From Micromonospora cremea (GTDB lineage: Bacteria; Actinomycetota; Actinomycetes; Mycobacteriales; Micromonosporaceae): 64,000 nucleotides of DNA. Positions within the stretch are counted from its first letter, which is position 1; the number at the start of each line of letters is the position of its first letter. Below, in pieces: positions 54,608 through 63,370 of this stretch. The DNA lies in contig NZ_FSQT01000001.1 in assembly GCF_900143515.1 (NCBI RefSeq), positions 248,001-312,000 of the forward strand, read 5' to 3'. Both the position numbers and the translations under genes were made by a program. The notes under the pieces are model-generated. The model had not been told where the DNA came from. It saw only the letters and a list, made by a program, of their open reading frames with translations, and searched no databases.

Positions 54608-54721
54608 CACTGATCTGCCGCCGTTCGTGCGCGTCGGCGTCGGAGCGCCCCGTCACTCTAGGTAGCCGCCAGCGGTGGTACGTGCGGGCGCGAGGACGTC
54701 CGGTCGTGCCGAGATCAGTAC
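54608..54721. repeat. Long GCACTGA-family repeat, copy 3 (114 bp)
   Basis: Starts TCACTGATCTGCCGCC and ends GTCGTGCCGAGATCAGTAC; its ends are inverted repeats. It shares about 100 closely matching bases with 57498-57608 ('CTAGGTAGCCGCCAGCGG' is identical in both). Both copies lie 85-115 bases upstream of a minus-strand gene. Confidence 0.75.
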
Positions 54722-54762
54722 GGCTGATCTTGACGTGCCAGACTGCCGCTAGCATCGTCGGG

Positions 54763-55499
54763 ATGGCAACGCGGCTTGTTCAGATCAACATGAAGGCTCG
54801 GGACGACTCCGCGCTGGGCGTTTCTGGGCGGAGGCGCTCGGCTGGGGAGTCTCCAGCGAGGGACCCGGCGTGACCAACCTCGAACCTGAGGGCTTCGTCT
54901 ACCCCGACCCTGTCGCTGTCTGCCTTGACCTCATCGTCTCCCCGGAACCCAAGACGGTGAAGAACCGCGTGCACGTCGACCTCGCCACCAGCTCGGCTGC
55001 CCATCAGGCGGAGGTGGTCGCGCGCCTGAAGGATCTCGGCGCAACACCTGCCGACGTAGGCCAGGGTGACGTCCCATGGACGGTCATGGTCGACCCAGAG
55101 GGCAACGAGTTCTGTGTGCTGGACCCCCGACCGCTCTACCGAGACACCGGACCGATCGCCGCGGTAGTGGTCGACTGCGCGGATCCGCGAGCCATGGCCC
55201 GCTTCTGGGGCGAGGCCATGGACTGGGCCCTGCACGAGGTGACCGATCACAAGGCGGTACTGCGCTCCGCCAAGGGCGTCGGCCCATATCTGCAGTTCCT
55301 CCGCACACCCGACGTGAAGACCGTGTGGAACCGCGTCCACCTCGACGTCCGCCCATACTCAGGTGACGACCTGGAGGCCGAGGCGGCCAGACTGCGGACT
55401 CTCGGCGCCACCGCCATCGACCTAGGCCAAAACGATGTCCCGTGGACCGTCCTCGCAGACCCGCAAGGCAACGAATTCTGCCTCCTCACCCCAGGCTGA
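54763..55499 (+). pseudogene. Two-domain VOC protein, frameshifted near the start
   Basis: ATG 54763 begins 'MATRLVQINMKARDDSALG', then one base is missing near 54820 (expected 'GRFWAEALGWGV'). In the next frame the sequence continues to the stop at 55499 through two glyoxalase-like domains ('VTNLEPEGFVYPDPVAVCLD', 'DVPWTVMVDPEGNEFCVLDP', then 'IAAVVVDCADPRAMARFWGE', 'DVPWTVLADPQGNEFCLLTP'). About 245 codons in total. A GTG inside could start a 209-aa fragment. Confidence 0.8.
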
Positions 55500-55501
55500 C
55501 C

Positions 55502-55766
55502 CAAAAACGGCGATGCCGGCAGTGAGGACGTTGCGCCGGACCTGCACCAGATCAACGCCGGGTGGCAAGGACTCCTGCGCGATCACGGTCACGCTCGCGT
55601 TGCGATGCGCCTGCTTGCCGAAGTACCGGTCGCCGACGATGCCCAGGCCCGCCCGAATCCGGACCTCCTCGACCAGTTCGCCCGACGGCGCCGGCGCCGG
55701 ACCGTCCGCGGGCCGGCCCACATACCGATGTACGGGCGAGGCCAGCAGCTGGACGATCCGCGGCAT
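55502..55766 (-). pseudogene. MOSC-domain protein fragment
   Basis: 'MPRIVQLLASPVHRYVGRPA' and 'GLGIVGDRYFGKQAHRNASV' with 'TVIAQESLPPGVDLVQVRRN' match the N-terminal half of MOSC (molybdenum cofactor sulfurase C-terminal) proteins. The C-terminal half with the conserved Cys is absent: past 55500 the frame runs antisense into the VOC gene. Confidence 0.75.
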
Positions 55767-55777
55767 GGCAGCCAGCG

Positions 55778-57385
55778 TCACCCGATGACCTTGGGCCCTC
55801 GCATTGGCGCACCATCCAACGGATGTGCGGCCGGGGCCTCCCCGAACGCCTGGCGCAGGTGCAGGGCGACCTCCTCTTGGGCGTGCGCGGCCTTGTCCAG
55901 CACCGCGGCAAGGCCGAAGAAGTCGTGCATCACTGCCCCGTAACGGACCGACGTGGCCCGCACGCCGGCGGCCTCCAAGCGGGCGCACCACTCGTCGCCC
56001 TGGCTCTGCAGCACGTCGCGGTCGGTGGTGACGATCAGTGTCGGCGGCAGACCGGCGAGGCTCTGCGCGGAGAGCGGGAGCAGATCGACCCTGGGGTCTT
56101 TCAGGCTGTCGGTCACGCCACGGAAGGCGTGCATCATCAGCCAGGACAGCAGTGGACGATTCAGCGGCCGGGCGTCTGCGGCGTCCCGCATGGACGCGCC
56201 GTACTGGGCGGTGGTGGTCAGCGGGCAGACGAGCACCTGCGCCACGGGCAGTGGCTCACCTGCCTGCTTGAGCTGACCGCAGGTCGCGGCCGCCATGTTC
56301 GCCCCGACGCCCTCGCCACCGATGGCGATGCGTGACGGGTCGCCGCCGAGCCCGGTGGCGTTGGTCCGCAGCCACCGGTAGGTGGCCAGCACGTCCTCGT
56401 GGGCGGCCGGGAACACGTGCTCGGGAGCCTTGCGATACTCCGGCGACACCACGATGGCGCCCGTCCGGTTGACCAGGGCGCGGCAGGACGCGTCATAGTC
56501 GTCGTTCGTGAACAGGATCCACCCGCCACCGTGCACCCACATCACGACGGGCACCGGATCGGAGGTCTGGCCGAGCGGCTTGTAGACGCGTACGACCAGA
56601 TCACCACCCGGGCCGGGCACGGTGACGTCCGCTGCCGATCCGACCTCCTCGGGGTCCGTCGGCCGCCCGTCCTGCTGCAGGATCTCCATCGCCGCGTCGG
56701 CGAGGCTCGGCTGCTGGCGGGCCTGCTCGACGGTGAGGAGCTCGTACGGGGCCAGTACCAGTCGGGACCAGGTGTCGAGGATCCGCTGCGCCTGGGTGTC
56801 GAGCAGCCAGGAGGCGTCGGTCGACAGGACGTTGCTGCGGCCGGATACCCGGTCGCGTACCTTGTCCATGAACCCGGCGGCCACGTGCATGAGGCTGCGA
56901 CGGCGTCCGGTGGGCGGGACGGTGGGATGCGAGCGGGCCGGGGCCGACCGCTTGGCGGCGAGGTACCGCTCGCCGAGCCGACCCATCTCCTCCGCGCCCA
57001 CCGCCCGACGCAGCGCCGGCAGGAACTCCCGTTCCTCCTTCTCGATGTGGTGCCGGATACCGCCGATCAGCTTGTTCAGCGCCCGCTCGAATTTGTGGCT
57101 GCCGGGATCCGCATGGTCGAGCAGGACGAGCAGCCTCTTGAGGGCCTGGTGCTCGTCCCGCCCCTCCTCGGCGTCCGCGGCGGCGCCGATCTCGGCCAGC
57201 GCCGGATACAACACCTCCTCCTCGGCGTGGGCGTGCAGGGCGCGGCCGTAACTCACCTGGTCGACCAGCATGCGCCGGTCACCGCGTCCGGCCTCGAGGT
57301 GCTCGAAGATGCGGTTCGCCACCACGTGCTCGTCGGCGATCAGGTGGTCGAGGTCGCCCGGCAAGGTCGCGTACGGCAGCGTCAT
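55778..57385 (-). CDS. Hemerythrin-like domain fused to alpha/beta-hydrolase lacking nucleophile Ser
   Basis: 535 aa from ATG 57385 (GGAGGAGG site). Residues 1-150 form a hemerythrin/HHE helical bundle with candidate iron ligands H14, H20, H51, H53, E57, H79, H112/H113 and E117. Residues 165-520 form an HSL-type alpha/beta-hydrolase with the oxyanion motif 'HGGGW' (285-289). The nucleophile elbow reads G-E-G-V-G (357-361), with Gly359 where Ser is expected; the Asp (D457) and His (H487) of the triad are kept. Possibly a pseudoenzyme binding domain. Monocistronic, 113 bases below repeat copy 4. Confidence 0.82.
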   Translation of the reverse strand: MTLPYATLPGDLDHLIADEHVVANRIFEHLEAGRGDRRMLVDQVSYGRALHAHAEEEVLYPALAEIGAAADAEEGRDEHQALKRLLVLLDHADPGSHKFERALNKLIGGIRHHIEKEEREFLPALRRAVGAEEMGRLGERYLAAKRSAPARSHPTVPPTGRRRSLMHVAAGFMDKVRDRVSGRSNVLSTDASWLLDTQAQRILDTWSRLVLAPYELLTVEQARQQPSLADAAMEILQQDGRPTDPEEVGSAADVTVPGPGGDLVVRVYKPLGQTSDPVPVVMWVHGGGWILFTNDDYDASCRALVNRTGAIVVSPEYRKAPEHVFPAAHEDVLATYRWLRTNATGLGGDPSRIAIGGEGVGANMAAATCGQLKQAGEPLPVAQVLVCPLTTTAQYGASMRDAADARPLNRPLLSWLMMHAFRGVTDSLKDPRVDLLPLSAQSLAGLPPTLIVTTDRDVLQSQGDEWCARLEAAGVRATSVRYGAVMHDFFGLAAVLDKAAHAQEEVALHLRQAFGEAPAAHPLDGAPMRGPKVIG

Positions 57386-57497
57386 CGGACACCTCCTCCT
57401 CCACACTTACCGCAACCGGCACCGCCTTCGCGGAATAACCTGGCATGTCGCCAAGAACCCGAACGGGCGGGTCGAACGGGCGGGTGATCGAGTATCC

Positions 57498-57608
57498 GGA
57501 TCTGCCGCCGATCGTGCGCGTCGGCGTCGGAGGGCCCCGGCACCCTAGGTAGCCGCCAGCGGTGGGTACGTCCGGGTGCGAGGACGTCCGGTCGTGCCGG
57601 ATCAGTGC
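57498..57608. repeat. Long GCACTGA-family repeat, copy 4 (111 bp)
   Basis: Direct-orientation relative of 54608-54721, beginning GGATCTGCCGCC and ending GTGCCGGATCAGTGC. The two bracket a block of 2.8 kb that holds the VOC pseudogene, MOSC fragment and hemerythrin-hydrolase gene. Confidence 0.75.
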
Positions 57609-57619
57609 GTTCATAGGGT

Positions 57620-58010
57620 CAGCCGACTCGCCAAGCGGCCGGGTCGACACCGCCGGCACCGGCGCCGTCGAGTTGTAGGGGCTGCCGGGTGCAGACGAAG
57701 GTGCCGAGGTCGAGGTGGCTCACCGCGCCTGCGGCGTCGCGCTCGACCCGCAGCCGCACGCCGGCGAAGTAGCCGTTGAGGCCCTCCCACCGGCCGTCGC
57801 GGTCGGGCGCAGCCGGGTGCCGCGCCCGCCTCGGGACAGCGGGGCAGCTCCAAGACGCCGTCGGCCAGCGGCCGCAGCACGTAGGGGACCGCCCCCCAGT
57901 ACCCAGGGGATGGCGAGGTTCAGCAGCTCCGGGTCGACCGCGGGCAGCGGCGCCACGGCACCGGATCCGCGGCTCCCGCTCGGCGACCGTCCGCAGCAGG
58001 TCAGCGGCGG
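57620..58010 (-). pseudogene. Serine hydrolase (beta-lactamase-like) C-terminal relic
   Basis: Parts of the same protein appear in different frames: 'YWGAVPYVLRPLADGVLELP' and, one shift later, 'DGRWEGLNGYFAGVRLRVER' with 'HLDLGTFVCTRQPLQLDG'. These resemble the C-terminal region of secreted serine hydrolases. No SxxK part was found. Several frameshifts, dead. Confidence 0.6.
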
Positions 58011-58252
58011 TTCGCTGGGTCGCGAACGCTCCGGTCGACGCCCGCCGTCGTTCGCCGCCGCCCGTCGGCGTGCGTCGCGGTTTATCACTCCGTTGGGCGC
58101 GCACCCACGCCCGTCCCGGCCCGCGGTGCGCCACCGTGATAGCCAGCCTCACCGCGGACCAGCCCACCGACGGCATCGCCCTGCTGGCGATGATCCGGGC
58201 CGCCGAGGGCAACGCCGTGACCGGGTCCTGATCACAGCGCCGACCAGGGCCG
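58011..58252. other. Short stretch without a gene
   Basis: Upstream continuation of the serine-hydrolase relic and the 3' end of the next gene region. No gene is supported. Confidence 0.35.
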
Positions 58253-59449
58253 TCAGCCGGCCTCGTGGTTCCGCTCCGGCTCAGACCTGCCTCTGCGCGG
58301 CGACCCGGACTCGCCGCTCGGTCCCGGTCCGGCCCCGCCGGTCGGGTCCGGCCGACCCTGCTCGCCGGTCAGCTCCGCGTCGGGCTGATAGCGGTACGCC
58401 GCCTCGCGTACCGCCGAGTCGGACTCTAGTCCGGCGCCGAGCGCGCCGCCGACCGTCGCCAGCGAGCTGGCCAGCCAGCCCAGCTTGACCTGGTGGGCGA
58501 CGCCGGCCGGTCGGCCGGTGGATTCAGCGAGCAGGTCCCAGGGGACGAGGGCGATCGCCCCGACGATGGTCAGCGCGGCGAGCGCCACATACAGCGCGAG
58601 GACGCCGATCACCACGGTGAGCACGCTGACCACGTTGAAGAGGACGACCTGCTCCCGGGCCCCCGGGTCGCGCGGAACCCGCTCCCAGAGGCGCGCGCCG
58701 AGCACCATGGTCAGCACCACCGCCAGGACGGAGCCGGCCGCGAGCAGGCCGAGCCGCAGGTTGCCCAAAGCCGCCGACAGCTGCCAAATATCGGCGCTCA
58801 CCAGGGCGAGGACGGCGGTCGCGAAGGCACCAACCAGCAGCCGGGAGAGCCGGACGGCCAGCCGCCACGGCCGGTTCGCCCGGAGCATGCCGAGCAGCAG
58901 CCGCAGGTTGCCGCCGATCACCCCGGCCAGCAGGCCGATGCCGGACGCCTGGGGGTTCACGCGCGCGCCGAGTTCCCGGGCCCGCCGTCCGGTGGCCAGG
59001 CGCCGGCGGCGCGGGCCAGCCCGTACCGGATCGCCGACGGCGTCGGTATCGCCGAGCAGTGCCGCGAGGAGCCGGTCCCCGGCCTCGGCCATCCGCCGGG
59101 CCACGGCGACAGGGCCGAGCGCGGGCATGGAAAGGACCGCGACGCCGTGGGTGGTGCTGGCGTGCGCGACCACGGGCCGCCGCGCGGTCTGCAACGGCAG
59201 GTCCGTCACGCAGAGGACCAGACTCCAGCCCTCGGCCAGCATCCGGCGCCGGGCTGCCTCGATGAGCTGGCCGAGGTCGGCCGGCCCTTCGACGAGCCGC
59301 GCCACCTGGAGGCGTACCGCCCAGTCGACCTCCGGGACCCGGTTGCGGAGCCGGTCGGCGAGCTCCGTGGCGGCCTCCCGCGCCAGGTCGGCCGCGGCCC
59401 CGGGGGCGGCCACGACACCCACGACCACGGACCCACGCCCGGTCACCAC
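58253..59449 (-). CDS. Polytopic membrane protein of unknown function
   Basis: 398 aa from GTG 59449. An N-terminal soluble domain (1-170; 'AARRRMLAEGWSLVLCVTDL', 'HGVAVLSMPALGPVAVARRM') precedes about six membrane helices ('LLVGAFATAVLALVSADIWQ', 'GLLAAGSVLAVVLTMVLGAR', 'VVSVLTVVIGVLALYVALAA', 'LGWLASSLATVGGALGAGLE'). The C-terminal tail is hydrophilic and Pro/Gly-rich. Its GTG lies within the end of a 43-aa ORF (59443-59574), so translation is probably coupled. Unrecognised, though similar layouts occur in actinomycetes. Confidence 0.68.
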   Translation of the reverse strand: MVTGRGSVVVGVVAAPGAAADLAREAATELADRLRNRVPEVDWAVRLQVARLVEGPADLGQLIEAARRRMLAEGWSLVLCVTDLPLQTARRPVVAHASTTHGVAVLSMPALGPVAVARRMAEAGDRLLAALLGDTDAVGDPVRAGPRRRRLATGRRARELGARVNPQASGIGLLAGVIGGNLRLLLGMLRANRPWRLAVRLSRLLVGAFATAVLALVSADIWQLSAALGNLRLGLLAAGSVLAVVLTMVLGARLWERVPRDPGAREQVVLFNVVSVLTVVIGVLALYVALAALTIVGAIALVPWDLLAESTGRPAGVAHQVKLGWLASSLATVGGALGAGLESDSAVREAAYRYQPDAELTGEQGRPDPTGGAGPGPSGESGSPRRGRSEPERNHEAG

Positions 59450-59574
59450 ACTCCCGCAGCCGGCTCGGCCGCTCCCCCGGGCGCGGCGCCGGTCCGTGGC
59501 GCCGTCGCCAACACGGTACCGGTGACCCAGACGAAGTCGTCCCCCACCTCGGTGCAGTCCCGGTCGACGCCCAT
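59443..59574 (-). CDS. 43-aa leader-like ORF coupled to the membrane protein
   Basis: ATG 59574 has an excellent ribosome site (GGGAGGCGG, four bases away), better than that of the longer gene it overlaps. The product begins 'MGVDRDCTEVGDDFVWVTGT' and is acidic first, Ala/Gly/Pro-rich later. The stop overlaps the GTG of the next gene. Either a real small protein or an upstream ORF that carries ribosomes to the next start. Confidence 0.5.
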   Translation of the reverse strand: MGVDRDCTEVGDDFVWVTGTVLATAPRTGAAPGGAAEPAAGVW

Positions 59575-59668
59575 CGCCGCCTCCCGTCTCTGTCGGCCCG
59601 GTCCAGCTAGTCCCCGGTAGGCGCCGACTCATTCATCTGCGCCCGGGCGGCCACGCCGGACCCGCAGG

Positions 59669-60679
59669 TCAGGGCTGGTACTGGCTACGGGTGCGGGGCA
59701 GCCACTGGGGGTGCTGGTCGCGCAGGTAGCGGACCAGTCCCTCGCGTAGGTCGCAGCGCAGGTCCCAGGCGCTGGCGCCGTCCGCGGCCGAGGCCTGCAC
59801 CTGGATGACCACGGTCTGCGGGGTGGCGTCGACCATCTGGAGCACCCACTGGTCTCGATCCCACAGCGGTGAGGACTCGACCAATCGGCGGGCCTCCCGG
59901 CGCAGTTCGTCCAGGTCGGCGGTGTGGTCGACATGGATCTGGATTTTGCCGACCACCCGGGACTCGTTCCGGGTCCAGTTCTGGAACGGCCGCTCGGTGA
60001 AGTACGTGGTCGGCAGGATGAGCATCCGCTCGTCCCAGAGCCGGATCACCACGTTGGTCAGCTTCACCTCCTCGACTCGGCCCCATTCGCCGTCCACTAC
60101 CAGCACGTCGCCGACGTGCATCCCGTCGGCGAAGGCGACCTGGATGCCGGCGAACGCGTTGCCGAGCGCGGTTCGCGCGGAGAGGCCGATCACCGCGCCG
60201 ATCACGCCGGCCGAGGTCAGAATGGAGATGCCGGCGAGGCGTACCGGCCGGAAGGTGATCAGGATCAGGCCGATTGCGACGACCGTAATCACGGCGACGG
60301 TGAGCCGCCGCACGGGGCGGATCTGGGTCCGGGCCCGCCGGATCCGTCGGCTGGTGACCAGATCGCTCGGCAGCTTGCTGAACGAGACCGTTTCGGCGAC
60401 GTTCAATGTCCTGATCACCAGCCACGAGCTGAGGGCGATCAGGACCAGCAGGACGGTGTGCCGCAGATAACGCTGCCACTCGGCCGGTCCGGGCGGCAGC
60501 GCGTAGTACAGCGCCCCGACCAGCAGGGCCGCGCCCGCTGGGCGGCGGCAGGCGTGCCGCAGCGGTTCCAGCAGCCACTTGTAGCGGCCACGGGCAGCCC
60601 GGCGGATCAGCACGCCGGTGACCAGGTCCACGACCACGGCCGCCGCCAGCGCGGCCAACACGATCAACGCGGTACGCAT
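59669..60679 (-). CDS. MscS-family mechanosensitive channel
   Basis: 336 aa from ATG 60679. Four or so membrane helices ('LIVLAALAAAVVVDLVTGVL' first), then the pore helix TM3 with Ala/Gly packing ('ILTSAGVIGAVIGLSARTAL', 'GNAFAGIQVAFADGMHVGD'), then the beta domain 'VLVVDGEWGRVEEVKLTNVV' and 'PTTYFTERPFQNWTRN'. A C-terminal alpha/beta domain completes the protein. It releases solutes on osmotic downshock. Start chosen at the first ATG before the hydrophobic helix; an upstream extension to 60769 is less likely. Confidence 0.9.
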   Translation of the reverse strand: MRTALIVLAALAAAVVVDLVTGVLIRRAARGRYKWLLEPLRHACRRPAGAALLVGALYYALPPGPAEWQRYLRHTVLLVLIALSSWLVIRTLNVAETVSFSKLPSDLVTSRRIRRARTQIRPVRRLTVAVITVVAIGLILITFRPVRLAGISILTSAGVIGAVIGLSARTALGNAFAGIQVAFADGMHVGDVLVVDGEWGRVEEVKLTNVVIRLWDERMLILPTTYFTERPFQNWTRNESRVVGKIQIHVDHTADLDELRREARRLVESSPLWDRDQWVLQMVDATPQTVVIQVQASAADGASAWDLRCDLREGLVRYLRDQHPQWLPRTRSQYQP

Positions 60680-61079
60680 CAGAGGCCGTCCACGTGATTC
60701 CGATGCCGCCTCTCCTGAACGCGCGACCGCACTCCCCGCGTTCAGGGTGTCATCGGATCCGGGTGGCAAGCGGCGGATATCGGGAATGCCAACCGGCCGT
60801 GACCGACGTCCGGCGGCTGGACGAACGAGACGGCGGGCCTGCCCGCAGGCTCCCTGCGAGCCGGCGCAAGATGCGTGATCGGCGCCCTACGGCCGGTCGC
60901 CGACCTGCCGGGGGGCACCGCTCATGCAGCCCCATCGGCGAGGTTGTGTTCAGTCCGCCGGTGCGGTCTCTGCGGCCTCATCCCTGGCCGTGACAGATGC
61001 ACTGATCTGCCGCTGGTCGCGCGGTCATGCCGGAACAGTGCGCGCTATCTTGTTCGTGGATCTTGGGGAGGGATCGGCG
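60680..61079. other. Intergenic stretch before the SUKH-LRR gene
   Basis: No gene seen. Contains palindromic repeat copy 5 (60999-61041), which lies 39 bases before the SUKH-LRR start and could overlap its promoter. Confidence 0.45.
60999..61041. repeat. GCACTGA palindromic intergenic repeat, copy 5
   Basis: 43 bases: GCACTGATCTGCCGC at the left, GCGCGGTCATGCCGG then AACAGTGC at the right. The best match to copy 1, with the ends GCACTG/CAGTGC exactly complementary. Confidence 0.6.
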
Positions 61080-62519
61080 ATGACGGATCTGCGTGGGCTG
61101 GTGGGAGACATGGCGTCGGCGTTGGCCGGCACGGGCGTGGCGGTCCTGCAGGGGTGTCACCGACCCGGGGCCGGCAGTTCGTTGCACACGTTCGATGCTG
61201 CCGGCCGGTCAGCGTTCGCGGACACCGGGTTCGCCGTGCACGACCTGCTGCGTCGGGTGGACGAGGTGCTGCGCCCGGACGGCGAGGGCCGCCCGATCGT
61301 GGTCGAACTCGCCCGTGACGAGGCAGGACGCGCGGAGCTGCGGTACACCTTCGACTTGCCCACCGTGGCGCCGGTGCGGCTGGTACTCGATCCCGATTAC
61401 CGGCACCCCAACCACCCCGCGTCGCCGATGCCGGCACCGCCCGGTGCCGCTGTCACTGACCGGCCCACCGACCCGGAAGTCCTCGCCACCATTCGCGCCC
61501 TCGTGGCGGAGTTCGCGCTCGGCTACACGCGGAAGACGGGGCGCACGCCCGACTTCGGCGCCGGGCATTCGGAAGAGGAGATCCGCGCCGCTGAGGCTGC
61601 CATGGGCCTGCGGCTGCCCGAGGACCTGCGGGCGCTGTACCGCACCGTATCCGACGATGAGGAGTACGGGCTGCTCGGCGCGGGGGCCCTGCTGTCGTTG
61701 GACTCCGTGGTGGCGGAGTACCTGAGCGGCAAGCCCGGGACCGGCCTCGGGTCCGACGACCTGTTCGCGGTGTTCCCGGTCGTCTACGAGGCGTACCCGC
61801 CCGGCCGGGTGCGGCGGGTCTCCCGCAATGACTGGTGGGTGGAGGTCGGCACCGACTGGGGCGGCAACTACTGCGCGGTCGACCTCGATCCCGGGCCGCA
61901 GGGCACGTCCGGGCAGATCATCCAGTACGGCAGAGACTTCTACGGGCCGGTGGGGTATACCGCCGAGTCCGTGACGGCGGCGCTGCACGACAGGCTCGCG
62001 GTGCTGCGGGACGACGGTACCCCGCGGCGCGCCTCGATCCATCCGCAGTACAGCCACTCCGAGCAGGTGGGGGAGCGGCGGGTCGCTGACGTCGTCGCCG
62101 GACTCGACGTGCAGGAGCTCTACCTCAACGACGGCGGTCGCCTCAATCTGGCGGAGCTTGCGCCGCTCCGCCACCTGCGCAGCGTCTCGATCAACCGTGC
62201 GACAGCGGTCACGGCGAGCCTCCCGTCCGGCGTGCCGATCGAGTGGCTGTCGATCGACGCCGCCGAGATTGACCTTCCGCCGCTGGGCGGGCATCCGACC
62301 CTGTGGGGGCTGAAGCTCGCGTCCCGTTCCCCGGTCGCGATCGCGGCGCTGGCCGGCCTGCCGGCCCTGGCCCACCTCGACCTGTCCGGGGCCGACGTCA
62401 GCGACCTGCACCGGGTCGCGGAGTTGCCGGGCCTGCGGGTGCTGGAGCTCAACCTGGCGCAGTGGCGGGAGTGGGTGGGCGCGGTTCATTGCCGGCCGGG
62501 CTGGCGGCCGCAGCGCTGA
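61080..62519 (+). CDS. SUKH-domain protein with leucine-rich tail, C-terminal frameshift
   Basis: 479 aa from ATG 61080 (GGGAGGG site). N-terminal domain (1-120), SUKH domain (about 145-310; 'EEIRAAEAAMGLRLPEDLRA', 'GLLGAGALLSLDSVVAEYLS', 'WWVEVGTDWGGNYCAVDLDP'), then a leucine-rich region ('LNLAELAPLRHLRSVSINRA', 'LAGLPALAHLDLSGADVSDL'). Near 62480 the frame slips: the present end is 'VGAVHCRPGWRPQR', whereas the next frame continues sensibly 'SLPAGLAAAALNGFARLEEA' to a stop at 62588. So about 35 C-terminal residues are replaced. Possible immunity protein; no toxin nearby. Confidence 0.8.
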   Translation: MTDLRGLVGDMASALAGTGVAVLQGCHRPGAGSSLHTFDAAGRSAFADTGFAVHDLLRRVDEVLRPDGEGRPIVVELARDEAGRAELRYTFDLPTVAPVRLVLDPDYRHPNHPASPMPAPPGAAVTDRPTDPEVLATIRALVAEFALGYTRKTGRTPDFGAGHSEEEIRAAEAAMGLRLPEDLRALYRTVSDDEEYGLLGAGALLSLDSVVAEYLSGKPGTGLGSDDLFAVFPVVYEAYPPGRVRRVSRNDWWVEVGTDWGGNYCAVDLDPGPQGTSGQIIQYGRDFYGPVGYTAESVTAALHDRLAVLRDDGTPRRASIHPQYSHSEQVGERRVADVVAGLDVQELYLNDGGRLNLAELAPLRHLRSVSINRATAVTASLPSGVPIEWLSIDAAEIDLPPLGGHPTLWGLKLASRSPVAIAALAGLPALAHLDLSGADVSDLHRVAELPGLRVLELNLAQWREWVGAVHCRPGWRPQR

Positions 62520-62845
62520 ACGGGTTCGCCCGGCTGGAGGAGGCCGACCAGTGGGCCGACTGGCTGCGGGGAGCCGCCAGGCAGCGGTGAGCGGGCGGGG
62601 CCGGCAGTGGCCGCTGGACGGCAAGTCCACCCGGAGGGCTCATCCGAACGCTGCGAGTCAGCTTGCCGCTGGTCCTTGGCGTAGCCGAGCGGGCGCGGTC
62701 CAGACTTGATCAGGTGCGCACATCTGCCGCGGATAATGGGCGCCAAGCGAAGCGCTCCATCACCGTCCGTACGCACCTCCCAGATCTATACCTGAATTCG
62801 TTACGCCGATGGGCCACCACGCGCGGAAGGGCTGCCCGGTAGGCC
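62520..62845. other. Stretch between the SUKH-LRR gene and the next minus-strand gene
   Basis: The first 70 bases are the displaced C-terminus of the SUKH-LRR protein. Beyond 62590 no gene is visible. Confidence 0.45.
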
Positions 62846-63256
62846 TCAAGCACGCCGGTGCCACCAGGGCTTTTGGGGTGGCGCCTGCGGATCGTGGATC
62901 GTGCGGCGTTCGAAGACCTCGTCCAGCGGGCGGAGCCGCTTTAGCAGTTCGCGGCGTGCCCGCGGGCCCAGCGCTCCCAGCGCTTTGGCCAACACGTCGC
63001 GGTGCTCCAGGGGGTCGCAGCACGGACACCCGGCCTGCGCGGCGTCCTGCAAGAGGCGTGCGACCGGCCGGTGGACGGCTCGTTTCCAATCCGCCAGAGC
63101 ACGGGCCACGGCACCAGGCCACAGGGACGAACGCTCGTACCGCGAAATCTGTCTGGCGGCTGCGACAGGGAGCCCGTCTATCTCGGGTACTTTGATGTGG
63201 CGATCAGCCCGACGTGGACGTGCAGCGCGCACCCCCGAAGGCGGCCTACGCGCCAC
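62846..63256 (-). CDS. Hypothetical actinobacterial protein
   Basis: 136 aa from GTG 63256; a GTG eight codons in is an alternative. 'CPCCDPLEHRDVLAKALGAL' and 'RARRELLKRLRPLDEVFERR' followed by 'PWWHRRA' at the end recall a short Trp-ended protein family seen in actinomycetes. No function known. The intact zinc-like CxCC pair is notable. Confidence 0.6.
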   Translation of the reverse strand: MARRPPSGVRAARPRRADRHIKVPEIDGLPVAAARQISRYERSSLWPGAVARALADWKRAVHRPVARLLQDAAQAGCPCCDPLEHRDVLAKALGALGPRARRELLKRLRPLDEVFERRTIHDPQAPPQKPWWHRRA

Positions 63257-63370
63257 AGTCCTTTCTGATCATCGTCATGCTGACGATGATTGCACGAGAC
63301 CACGCCGTTCTCCAACGGATTGGAATCCTCATTAGCCGCTAACCGGGTGGTCGCCTTGTATGCTCCGCGG
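63257..63370. other. Divergent intergenic region
   Basis: 114 bases between the GTG of the minus-strand gene and the ATG of the DUF4262-like gene; must contain both promoters. No clear -10/-35 pair assigned. Confidence 0.35.
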
